Assembly: GCA_030549495.1 (NCBI GenBank)
Contig: JAUIRK010001052.1
Span: 744,001 to 808,000 of the forward strand
Source of the DNA: Nectonema munidae
Taxonomy: Eukaryota > Nematomorpha > Nectonematoida > Nectonematidae
Reading direction: 5' to 3'
Length of the DNA stretch: 64,000 nt
A program made the translations under genes and the position numbers. Of this stretch, positions 21,545 to 33,879 are shown piece by piece. Below the pieces are notes generated by a model. That model saw only the letters and a program-made list of their open reading frames with translations, did not search any database and was not told the origin of the DNA. Position 1 is the stretch's first letter. Each line of letters begins with the position of its first letter.

Positions 21545-24500
21545 AATTTGATTCCCGCTTACAAGTATTTTCAAATTCTAAATCCAAAAACAATCTATAA
21601 TTTGAATTGGCATTGTTGATTTGTTACAAAAATGTGTGTATTTCATGTAAAATTTGATGAATGTTCTCATAGTCAAATTTTAGATGTAAACCGCAAATTT
21701 TGTTTTTGGGAACAATTTTTAGAAGTGAACCACAAATTTATTTTACACTTATAGGTAATTTTAAATCCAAATGCAAAAACAATCTATAAATGAAATTTAT
21801 ATTGTTGATTTGATATGAAAATGCGTTTATTTCATGTAAAATTTCAATGAGTGTTCTCGAAGACAGATTTTAGAAATAAACCGAAAATTTGTTTCTCACT
21901 TATAAGTATTTTGAAATCCAAATGCAAAAATAATATATAAATGAAATTGGCATTGTTGATTTGATATGAAAATGTGTATATTTCATGTAAAATTTGAATG
22001 AGTGTTCTCAAAGACAGATTTTAGAAATAAACCGCAACTTTGTTTCACACTTATAAGTATTTTGAAATCCAAATGCAAAAATAATATATAAATGAAATTG
22101 ACATTGTTGATTTCATATCAAAATGTGTATATTTCATGTAAAATTTGAATGAATGTTCTCGAAGACAGATTTTAGAAATAAACCGCAACTTTGTTTCACA
22201 CTTATAAGTATTTTGAAATCCAAATGCAAAAATAATATATAAATGAAATTGGCATTGTTGATTTGATATGAAAATGTGTATATTTCATGTAAAATTTGAA
22301 TGAGTGTTCTCAAAGACAGATTTTAGAAATAAACCGCAACTTTGTTTCACACTTATGAGTATTTTGAAATCCAAATGCAAAAAGAATATATAAATGAAAT
22401 TGGCATTGTTGATTTGATATGAAAATGTGTATATTTCATGTAAAATTTGAATGAATGTTCTCAGAGACAGATTTTAGAAATAAACCGCAACTTTGTTTCA
22501 CACTTATGAGTATTTTGAAATCCAAATGCAAAAAGAATATATAAATGAAATTGGCATTGTTGATTTGATATGAAAATGTGTATATTTCATGTAAAATTTG
22601 AATGAATGTTTTCAGAGACAGATTTTAGAAGTAAACCGCAAGTTTGTTTCACACTTATAAGTATTTTGAAATCCAAATGCAAAAATAATATATAAATGAA
22701 ATTGGCATTGTTGATTTGATATGAAAATGTGTATATTTCATGTAAAATTTGAATGAATGTTTTCAGAGACAGATTTTAGAAATAAACCGCAACTTTGTTT
22801 CACACTTATAAGTATTTTGAAATCCAAATGCAAAAATAATATATAAATGAAATTGACATTGTTGATTTCATATCAAAATGTGTATATTTCATGTAAAATT
22901 TGAATGAGTGTTCTCAAAGACAGATTTTAGAAATAAACCGCAACTTTGTTTCACACTTATAAGTATTTTGAAATCCAAATGAATCTATAAATAGAATTGG
23001 CATTGTTGATTTGATATGAAAATGTGTATATTTCATGTAAAATTTGAATGAATGTTTTCAGAGACAGATTTTAGAAATAAACCGCAACTTTGTTTCACAC
23101 TTATGAGTATTTTGAAATCCAAATGAATCTATAAATAGAATTGGCATTGTTGATTTGATATGAAAATGTGTATATTTCATGTAAAATTTGAATGAATGTT
23201 TTCAGAGACAGATTTTAGAAATAAACCGCAACTTTGTTTCACACTTATAAGTATTTTGAAATCCAAATGCAAAAATAATATATAAATGAAATTGGCATTG
23301 TTGATTTGATATGAAAATGTGTATATTTCATGTAAAATTTGAATGAATGTTCTCGAAGACAGATTTTAGAAATAAACCGCAACTTTGTTTCACACTTATA
23401 AGTATTTTGAAATCCAAATGCAAAAATAATATATAAATGAAATTGGCATTGTTGATTTGATATGAAAATGTGTATATTTCATGTAAAATTTGAATGAGTG
23501 TTCTCAAAGACAGATTTTAGAAATAAACCGCAACTTTGTTTCACACTTATAAGTATTTTGAAATCCAAATGCAAAAATAATATATAAATGAAATTGGCAT
23601 TGTTGATTTGATATGAAAATGTGTATATTTCATGTAAAATTTGAATGAGTGTTCTCAAAGACAGATTTTAGAAATAAACCGCAACTTTGTTTCACACTTA
23701 TAAGTATTTTGAAATCCAAATGCAAAAATAATATATAAATGAAATTGACATTGTTGATTTCATATCAAAATGTGTATATTTCATGTAAAATTTGAATGAA
23801 TGTTCTCGAAGACAGATTTTAGAAATAAACCGCAACTTTGTTTCACACTTATAAGTATTTTGAAATCCAAATGCAAAAATAATATATAAATGAAATTGGC
23901 ATTGTTGATTTGATATGAAAATGTGTATATTTCATGTAAAATTTGAATGAGTGTTCTCAAAGACAGATTTTAGAAATAAACCGCAACTTTGTTTCACACT
24001 TATAAGTATTTTGAAATCCAAATGCAAAAATAATATATAAATGAAATTGACATTGTTGATTTCATATCAAAATGTGTATATTTCATGTAAAATTTGAATG
24101 AGTGTTCTCAAAGACAGATTTTAGAAATAAACCGAAAATTTGTTTCTCACTTATAAGTATTTTGAAATCCAAATGCAAAAATAATATATAAATGAAATTG
24201 GCATTGTTGATTTGATATGAAAATGTGTATATTTCATGTAAAATTTGAATGAGTGTTCTCAAAGACAGATTTTAGAAATAAACCGAAAATTTGTTTCTCA
24301 CTTATAAGTATTTTGAAATCCAAATGCAAAAATAATATATAAATGAAATTGGCATTGTTGATTTGATATGAAAATGTGTATATTTCATGTAAAATTTGAA
24401 TGAGTGTTCTCAAAGACAGATTTTAGAAATAAACCGCAACTTTGTTTCACACTTATAAGTATTTTGAAATCCAAATGCAAAAATAATATATAAATGAAAT

Positions 24501-27500
24501 TGACATTGTTGATTTCATATCAAAATGTGTATATTTCATGTAAAATTTGAATGAGTGTTCTCAAAGACAGATTTTAGAAATAAACCGCAACTTTGTTTCA
24601 CACTTATAAGTATTTTGAAATCCAAATGCAAAAATAATATATAAATGAAATTGGCATTGTTGATTTGATATGAAAATGTGTATATTTCATGTAAAATTTG
24701 AATGAGTGTTCTCAAAGACAGATTTTAGAAATAAACCGCAACTTTGTTTCACACTTATAAGTATTTTGAAATCCAAATGCAAAAATAATATATAAATGAA
24801 ATTGGCATTGTTGATTTGATATGAAAATGTGTATATTTCATGTAAAATTTGAATGAGTGTTCTCAAAGACAGATTTTAGAAATAAACCGCAACTTTGTTT
24901 CACACTTATAAGTATTTTGAAATCCAAATGCAAAAATAATATATAAATGAAATTGACATTGTTGATTTCATATGAAAATGTGTATATTTCATGTAAAATT
25001 TGAATGAGTGTTCTCAAAGACAGATTTTAGAAATAAACCGCAACTTTGTTTCACACTTATAAGTATTTTGAAATCCAAATGCAAAAATAATATATAAATG
25101 AAATTGGCATTGTTGATTTGATATGAAAATGTGTATATTTCATGTAAAATTTGAATGAGTGTTCTCAAAGACAGATTTTAGAAATAAACCGAAAATTTGT
25201 TTCTCACTTATAAGTATTTTGAAATCCAAATGCAAAAATAATATATAAATGAAATTGGCATTGTTGATTTGATATGAAAATGTGTATATTTCATGTAAAA
25301 TTTGAATGAGTGTTCTCAAAGACAGATTTTAGAAATAAACCGCAACTTTGTTTCACACTTATAAGTATTTTGAAATCCAAATGCAAAAATAATATATAAA
25401 TGAAATTGACATTGTTGATTTCATATCAAAATGTGTATATTTCATGTAAAATTTGAATGAATGTTCTCGAAGACAGATTTTAGAAATAAACCGCAACTTT
25501 GTTTCACACTTATAAGTATTTTGAAATCCAAATGCAAAAATAATATATAAATGAAATTGGCATTGTTGATTTGATATGAAAATGTGTATATTTCATGTAA
25601 AATTTGAATGAGTGTTCTCAAAGACAGATTTTAGAAATAAACCGCAACTTTGTTTCACACTTATGAGTATTTTGAAATCCAAATGCAAAAATAATATATA
25701 AATGAAATTGACATTGTTGATTTGATATGAAAATGTGTATATTTCATGTAAAATTTGAATGAGTGTTCTCAAAGACAGATTTTAGAAATAAACCGAAAAT
25801 TTGTTTCTCACTTATAAGTATTTTGAAATCCAAATGCAAAAATAATATATAAATGAAATTGGCATTGTTGATTTGATATGAAAATGTGTATATTTCATGT
25901 AAAATTTGAATGAGTGTTCTCAAAGACAGATTTTAGAAATAAACCGCAACTTTGTTTCTCACTTATAAGTATTTTGAAATCCAAATGCAAAAATAATATA
26001 TAAATGAAATTGACATTGTTGATTTGATATGAAAATGTGTATATTTCATGTAAAATTTGAATGAATGTTCTCGAAGACAGATTTTAGAAATAAACCGCAA
26101 CTTTGTTTCACACTTATAAGTATTTTGAAATCCAAATGCAAAAATAATATATAAATGAAATTGACATTGTTGATTTCATATCAAAATGTGTATATTTCAT
26201 GTAAAATTTGAATGAATGTTCTCGAAGACAGATTTTAGAAATAAACCGCAACTTTGTTTCACACTTATAAGTATTTTGAAATCCAAATGCAAAAATAATA
26301 TATAAATGAAATTGGCATTGTTGATTTGATATGAAAATGTGTATATTTCATGTAAAATTTCAATGAGTGTTCTCGAAGACAGATTTTAGAAATAAACCGA
26401 AAATTTGTTTCTCACTTATAAGTATTTTGAAATCCAAATGCAAAAATAATATATAAATGAAATTGGCATTGTTGATTTGATATGAAAATGTGTATATTTC
26501 ATGTAAAATTTGAATGAGTGTTCTCAAAGACAGATTTTAGAAATAAACCGCAACTTTGTTTCACACTTATAAGTATTTTGAAATCCAAATGCAAAAATAA
26601 TATATAAATGAAATTGACATTGTTGATTTCATATCAAAATGTGTATATTTCATGTAAAATTTGAATGAGTGTTCTCAAAGACAGATTTTAGAAATAAACC
26701 GAAAATTTGTTTCTCACTTATAAGTATTTTGAAATCCAAATGCAAAAATAATATATAAATGAAATTGGCATTGTTGATTTGATATGAAAATGTGTATATT
26801 TCATGTAAAATTTGAATGAGTGTTCTCGAAGACAGATTTTAGAAATAAACCGAAAATTTGTTTCTCACTTATAAGTATTTTGAAATCCAAATGCAAAAAT
26901 AATATATAAATGAAATTGGCATTGTTGATTTGATATGAAAATGTGTATATTTCATGTAAAATTTGAATGAGTGTTCTCAAAGACAGATTTTAGAAATAAA
27001 CCGCAACTTTGTTTCACATTTATAAGTATTTTGAAATCCAAATGCAAAAATAATATATAAATGAAATTGACATTGTTGATTTCATATCAAAATGTGTATA
27101 TTTCATGTAAAATTTGAATGAATGTTCTCGAAGACAGATTTTAGAAATAAACCGCAACTTTGTTTCACACTTATAAGTATTTTGAAATCCAAATGCAAAA
27201 ATAATATATAAATGAAATTGGCATTGTTGATTTGATATGAAAATGTGTATATTTCATGTAAAATTTGAATGAGTGTTCTCAAAGACAGATTTTAGAAATA
27301 AACCGAAACTTTGTTTCTCACTTATAAGTATTTTGAAATCCAAATGCAAAAATAATATATAAATGAAATTGGCATTGTTGATTTGATATGAAAATGTGTA
27401 TATTTCATGTAAAATTTGAATGAGTGTTCTCAAAGACAGATTTTAGAAATAAACCGCAACTTTGTTTCACACTTATAAGTATTTTGAAATCCAAATGCAA

Positions 27501-30500
27501 AAATAATATATAAATGAAATTGACATTGTTGATTTCATATCAAAATGTGTATATTTCATGTAAAATTTGAATGAGTGTTCTCGAAGACAGATTTTAGAAA
27601 TAAACCGAAACTTTGTTTCACACTTATAAGTATTTTGAAATCCAAATGCAAAAATAATATATAAATGAAATTGGCATTGTTGATTTGATATGAAAATGTG
27701 TATATTTCATGTAAAATTTGAATGAGTGTTCTCAAAGACAGATTTTAGAAATAAACCGCAACTTTGTTTCTCACTTATAAGTATTTTGAAATCCAAATGC
27801 AAAAATAATATATAAATGAAATTGGCATTGTTGATTTGATATGAAAATGTGTATATTTCATGTAAAATTTGAATGAATGTTCTCGAAGACAGATTTTAGA
27901 AATAAACCGCAACTTTGTTTCTCACTTATAAGTATTTTGAAATCCAAATGCAAAAATAATATATAAATGAAATTGGCATTGTTGATTTGATATGAAAATG
28001 TGTATATTTCATGTAAAATTTGAATGAGTGTTCTCAAAGACAGATTTTAGAAATAAACCGCAACTTTGTTTCACACTTATAAGTATTTTGAAATCCAAAT
28101 GCAAAAATAATATATAAATGAAATTGGCATTGTTGATTTCATATCAAAATGTGTATATTTCATGTAAAATTTGAATGAATGTTCTCGAAGACAGATTTTA
28201 GAAATAAACCGCAACTTTGTTTCACACTTATAAGTATTTTGAAATCCAAATGCAAAAATAATATATAAATGAAATTGGCATTGTTGATTTGATATGAAAA
28301 TGTGTATATTTCATGTAAAATTTGAATGAGTGTTCTCAAAGACAGATTTTAGAAATAAACCGCAACTTTGTTTCACACTTATAAGTATTTTGAAATCCAA
28401 ATGCAAAAATAATATATAAATGAAATTGACATTGTTGATTTCATATCAAAATGTGTATATTTCATGTAAAATTTGAATGAGTGTTCTCAAAGACAGATTT
28501 TAGAAATAAACCGCAACTTTGTTTCACACTTATAAGTATTTTGAAATCCAAATGCAAAAATAATATATAAATGAAATTGGCATTGTTGATTTGATATGAA
28601 AATGTGTATATTTCATGTAAAATTTGAATGAGTGTTCTCAAAGACAGATTTTAGAAATAAACCGAAACTTTGTTTCACACTTATAAGTATTTTGAAATCC
28701 AAATGCAAAAATAATATATAAATGAAATTGGCATTGTTGATTTGATATGAAAATGTGTATATTTCATGTAAAATTTGAATGAGTGTTCTCAAAGACAGAT
28801 TTTAGAAATAAACCGCAACTTTGTTTCACACTTATAAGTATTTTGAAATCCAAATGCAAAAATAATATATAAATGAAATTGACATTGTTGATTTCATATC
28901 AAAATGTGTATATTTCATGTAAAATTTGAATGAATGTTCTCGAAGACAGATTTTAGAAATAAACCGCAACTTTGTTTCACACTTATAAGTATTTTGAAAT
29001 CCAAATGCAAAAATAATATATAAATGAAATTGGCATTGTTGATTTGATATGAAAATGTGTATATTTCATGTAAAATTTGAATGAGTGTTCTCAAAGACAG
29101 ATTTTAGAAATAAACCGCAACTTTGTTTCACACTTATAAGTATTTTGAAATCCAAATGCAAAAATAATATATAAATGAAATTGACATTGTTGATTTCATA
29201 TCAAAATGTGTATATTTCATGTAAAATTTGAATGAGTGTTCTCAAAGACAGATTTTAGAAATAAACCGCAACTTTGTTTCACACTTATAAGTATTTTGAA
29301 ATCCAAATGCAAAAATAATATATAAATGAAATTGACATTGTTGATTTCATATCAAAATGTGTATATTTCATGTAAAATTTGAATGAGTGTTCTCAAAGAC
29401 AGATTTTAGAAATAAACCGAAAATTTGTTTCTCACTTATAAGTATTTTGAAATCCAAATGCAAAAATAATATATAAATGAAATTGGCATTGTTGATTTGA
29501 TATGAAAATGTGTATATTTCATGTAAAATTTCAATGAGTGTTCTCGAAGACAGATTTTAGAAATAAACCGAAAATTTGTTTCTCACTTATAAGTATTTTG
29601 AAATCCAAATGCAAAAATAATATATAAATGAAATTGGCATTGTTGATTTGATATGAAAATGTGTATATTTCATGTAAAATTTGAATGAGTGTTCTCAAAG
29701 ACAGATTTTAGAAATAAACCGCAACTTTGTTTCACACTTATAAGTATTTTGAAATCCAAATGCAAAAATAATATATAAATGAAATTGACATTGTTGATTT
29801 CATATCAAAATGTGTATATTTCATGTAAAATTTGAATGAGTGTTCTCAAAGACAGATTTTAGAAATAAACCGCAACTTTGGTTCACACTTATAAGTATTT
29901 TGAAATCCAAATGCAAAAATAATATATAAATGAAATTGGCATTGTTGATTTGATATGAAAATGTGTATATTTCATGTAAAATTTGAATGAGTGTTCTCGA
30001 AGACAGATTTTAGAAATAAACCGCAACTTTGTTTCACACTTATAAGTATTTTGAAATCCAAATGCAAAAATAATATATAAATGAAATTGGCATTGTTGAT
30101 TTGATATCAAAATGTGTATATTTCATGTAAAATTTGAATGAGTGTTCTCGAAGACAGATTTTAGAAATAAACCGCAACTTTGTTTCACACTTATAATTAT
30201 TTTGAAATCCAAATGCAAAAATAATATATAAATGAAATTGGCATTGTTGATTTGATATGAAAATGTGTATATTTCATGTAAAATTTGAATGAGTGTTCTC
30301 AAAGACAGATTTTAGAAATAAACCGCAACTTTGTTTCACACTTATAAGTATTTTGAAATCCAAATGCAAAAATAATATATAAATGAAATTGGCATTGTTG
30401 ATTTGATATGAAAATGTGTATATTTCATGTAAAATTTGAATGAGTGTTCTCAAAGACAGATTTTAGAAATAAACCGCAACTTTGTTTCACACTTATAAGT

Positions 30501-33110
30501 ATTTTGACATCCAAATGCAAAAATAATATATAAATGAAATTGGCATTGTTGATTTGATATGAAAATGTGTATATTTCATGTAAAATTTGAATGAGTGTTC
30601 TCAAAGACAGATTTTAGAAATAAACCGCAACTTTGTTTCACACTTATAAGTATTTTGAAATCCAAATGCAAAAATAATATATAAATGAAATTGGCATTGT
30701 TGATTTGATATGAAAATGTGTATATTTCATGTAAAATTTGAATGAGTGTTCTCAAAGACAGATTTTAGAAATAAACCGCAACTTTGTTTCACACTTATAA
30801 GTATTTTGAAATCCAAATGCAAAAATAATATATAAATGAAATTGGCATTGTTGATTTCATATGAAAATGTGTATATTTCATGTAAAATTTGAATGAATGT
30901 TCTCGAAGACAGATTTTAGAAATAAACCGCAACTTTGTTTCACACTTATAAGTATTTTGAAATCCAAATGCAAAAATAATATATAAATGAAATTGGCATT
31001 GTTGATTTGATATGAAAATGTGTATATTTCATGTAAAATTTGAATGAGTGTTCTCAAAGACAGATTTTAGAAATAAACCGCAACTTTGTTTCACACTTAT
31101 AAGTATTTTGAAATCCAAATGCAAAAATAATATATAAATGAAATTGGCATTGTTGATTTGATATGAAAATGTGTATATTTCATGTAAAATTTGAATGAGT
31201 GTTCTCAAAGACAGATTTTAGAAATAAACCGCAACTTTGTTTCACACTTATAAGTATTTTGACATCCAAATGCAAAAATAATATATAAATGAAATTGGCA
31301 TTGTTGATTTGATATGAAAATGTGTATATTTCATGTAAAATTTGAATGAGTGTTCTCAAAGACAGATTTTAGAAATAAACCGCAACTTTGTTTCACACTT
31401 ATAAGTATTTTGAAATCCAAATGCAAAAATAATATATAAATGAAATTGGCATTGTTGATTTCATATGAAAATGTGTATATTTCATGTAAAATTTGAATGA
31501 GTGTTCTCAAAGACAGATTTTAGAAATAAACCGCAACTTTGTTTCACACTTATAAGTATTTTGAAATCCAAATGCAAAAATAATATATAAATGAAATTGG
31601 CATTGTTGATTTGATATGAAAATGTGTATATTTCATGTAAAATTTGAATGAGTGTTCTCAAAGACAGATTTTAGAAATAAACCGCAACTTTGTTTCACAC
31701 TTATAAGTATTTTGAAATCCAAATGCAAAAATAATATATAAATGAAATTGACATTGTTGATTTCATATCAAAATGTGTATATTTCATGTAAAATTTGAAT
31801 GAATGTTCTCGAAGACAGATTTTAGAAATAAACCGCAACTTTGTTTCACACTTATAAGTATTTTGAAATCCAAATGCAAAAATAATATATAAATGAAATT
31901 GGCATTGTTGATTTGATATGAAAATGTGTATATTTCATGTAAAATTTGAATGAGTGTTCTCAAAGGCAGATTTTAGAAATAAACCGCAACTTTGTTTCAC
32001 ACTTATAAGTATTTTGAAATCCAAATGCAAAAATAATATATAAATGAAATTGGCATTGTTGATTTGATATGAAAATGTGTATATTTCATGTAAAATTTGA
32101 ATGAGTGTTCTCAAAGACAGATTTTAGAAATAAACCGCAACTTTGTTTCACACTTATAAGTATTTTGACTTCCAAATGCAAAAATAATATATAAATGAAA
32201 TTGGCATTGTTGATTTGATATGAAAATGTGTATATTTCATGTAAAATTTGAATGAGTGTTCTCAAAGACAGATTTTAGAAATAAACCGCAACTTTGTTTC
32301 ACACTTATAAGTATTTTGAAATCCAAATGCAAAAATAATATATAAATGAAATTGGCATTGTTGATTTGATATGAAAATGTGTATATTTCATGTAAAATTT
32401 GAATGAGTGTTCTCAAAGACAGATTTTAGAAATAAACCGCAACTTTGTTTCACACTTATAAGTATTTTGAAATCCAAATGCAAAAATAATATATAAATGA
32501 AATTGGCATTGTTGATTTGATATGAAAATGTGTATATTTCATGTAAAATTTGAATGAGTGTTCTCAAAGACAGATTTTAGAAATAAACCGCAACTTTGTT
32601 TCACACTTATAAGTATTTTGAAATCCAAATGCAAAAATAATATATAAATGAAATTGGCATTGTTGATTTGATATGAAAATGTGTATATTTCATGTAAAAT
32701 TTGAATGAGTGTTCTCAAAGACAGATTTTAGAAATAAACCGCAACTTTGTTTCACACTTATAAGTATTTTGAAATCCAAATGCAAAAATAATATATAAAT
32801 GAAATTGACATTGTTGATTTCATATTAAAATGTGTATATTTCATGTAAAATTTGAATGAATGTTCTCGAAGACAGATTTTAGAAATAAACCGCAACTTTG
32901 TTTCACACTTATAAGTATTTTGAAATCCAAATGCAAAAATAATATATAAATGAAATTGGCATTGTTGATTTGATATGAAAATGTGTATATTTCATGTAAA
33001 ATTTGAATGAATGTTTTCAGAGACAGATCTTAGAAGTAAACCGCAAGTTTGTTACATATTTATAGGTATTTTCAATTTCTAAATTCCAAAAATAAGTCCA
33101 AAAATGAAAT
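21545..33110 (+). repeat. satellite 2 array, 151-bp unit, about 75 copies
   Basis: The marker AGTATTTTGAAATCC recurs every 151 bp (for example 23,401, 23,552, 23,703). Core monomers are nearly identical. They fall into variants by a few diagnostic sites: GGCATTGTTGATTTGATATG or GACATTGTTGATTTCATATC; GAGTGTTCTCAAAG or GAATGTTCTCGAAG; CCGCAACTTTG or CCGAAAATTTG. Monomers at the left edge (21.5-21.9 kb) and right edge (33.0-33.2 kb) are much more diverged, as expected for an array homogenised by unequal exchange. No gene lies inside it. Confidence 0.95.
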
Positions 33111-33558
33111 CAGCATTCCTCATTTGATATAAAAAATATATTTCATGTAAAATTTGAAGTTATATTTTATGGGATATATTTCTCATCAATCAAAATTTTG
33201 GTTGACATTTCCCAAAAAATAACGATGATTTTGAAAACATTTTAACAATAAAGTGTTATGTGTTCAAAACTGTATATATTTATAAATTTTCAAACGAGTA
33301 TATAACATAGAACCAAAGTTATAAGCTTAACTAGAGACACTGTTAAAATTTTGCTGAAAAAGTTTAACTTTTGATTGACCGATTTAGGCGTGGAAAGGTC
33401 ATTCAACTGCCATGAAAATGGTATCAAAAGATGTAGCTATCAATTTTAGGAAATGTCACGAAGTATGGTAGCAAAAGATGTAGCCAATTTGGTACAAAAG
33501 AAATTTTAGTTGAGGGGAGGGGGCTAAAATATTTTTCGTCACTGATAGGGTTAAGGCT

Positions 33559-33769
33559 GAAAGTGCTTTGACATCTTCAACCAACCAAATGACAAAATAT
33601 TTAAAATTTGAATTAGTTTTAATATTATTTTAAAATAAAATACAGTTAAAAATTTTAAAGTCTAACTTTGACAATTTTTAAATTATGTTTTTATATTGAT
33701 ATATAATAGTATTTTTATTCCCTTTAAATAATTGTATGTAGGTATAGGTAGAGATGTCAAAGCACTTTC
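33559..33769. mobile_element. MITE-like element with 18-bp perfect terminal inverted repeat
   Basis: GAAAGTGCTTTGACATCT at 33,559-33,576 has its exact reverse complement at 33,752-33,769. The 175 bp between are very AT-rich and non-coding. The element lies only a few bases from the TTAA that ends PB-II. Target duplication and superfamily are not clear. Confidence 0.6.
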
Positions 33770-33879
33770 CAAAATTTATGCTTGCAAATTGCTTGATAGG
33801 GTTGACGAGAAGAATGATAAGAAGGATGCTAGGAGTATTCTAGAACTGATAAATATATATAGAGAAAGATTTTCGGTTT

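Larger units (their letters stand above)
18442..33550 (+). mobile_element. piggyBac-like composite element PB-II carrying two satellite arrays
   Basis: The right end is CGTCACTGATAGGG followed by TTAA (33,551-33,554), the target site of piggyBac elements, whose ends begin CCC. The left end has the inverted counterpart CAGTGACGAA at 18,442-18,451, but its outermost 10 bp with the TTAA are not preserved. Inside both ends lies a G-tract/C-tract region around CTATTTTAGC / GCTAAAATA. Order inside: seven to eight units of satellite 1, a decayed piggyBac transposase (20.2-20.7 kb, same direction), one inverted satellite-1 unit (21.43-21.54 kb), an 11.5-kb satellite-2 array, then a unique right arm. 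Full length is about 15.1 kb against the usual 2-3 kb of piggyBac elements. Confidence 0.72.

Noticed and set aside
29889-30110. 73-codon minus-strand frame inside the array
   Set aside because: It exists only because one monomer has a changed base that removes a recurrent stop. It repeats the same peptide with the satellite period.
21545-33110. CRISPR-like regular array
   Set aside because: The whole 151-bp unit repeats without unique spacers, and the DNA is animal nuclear DNA. It is a satellite.
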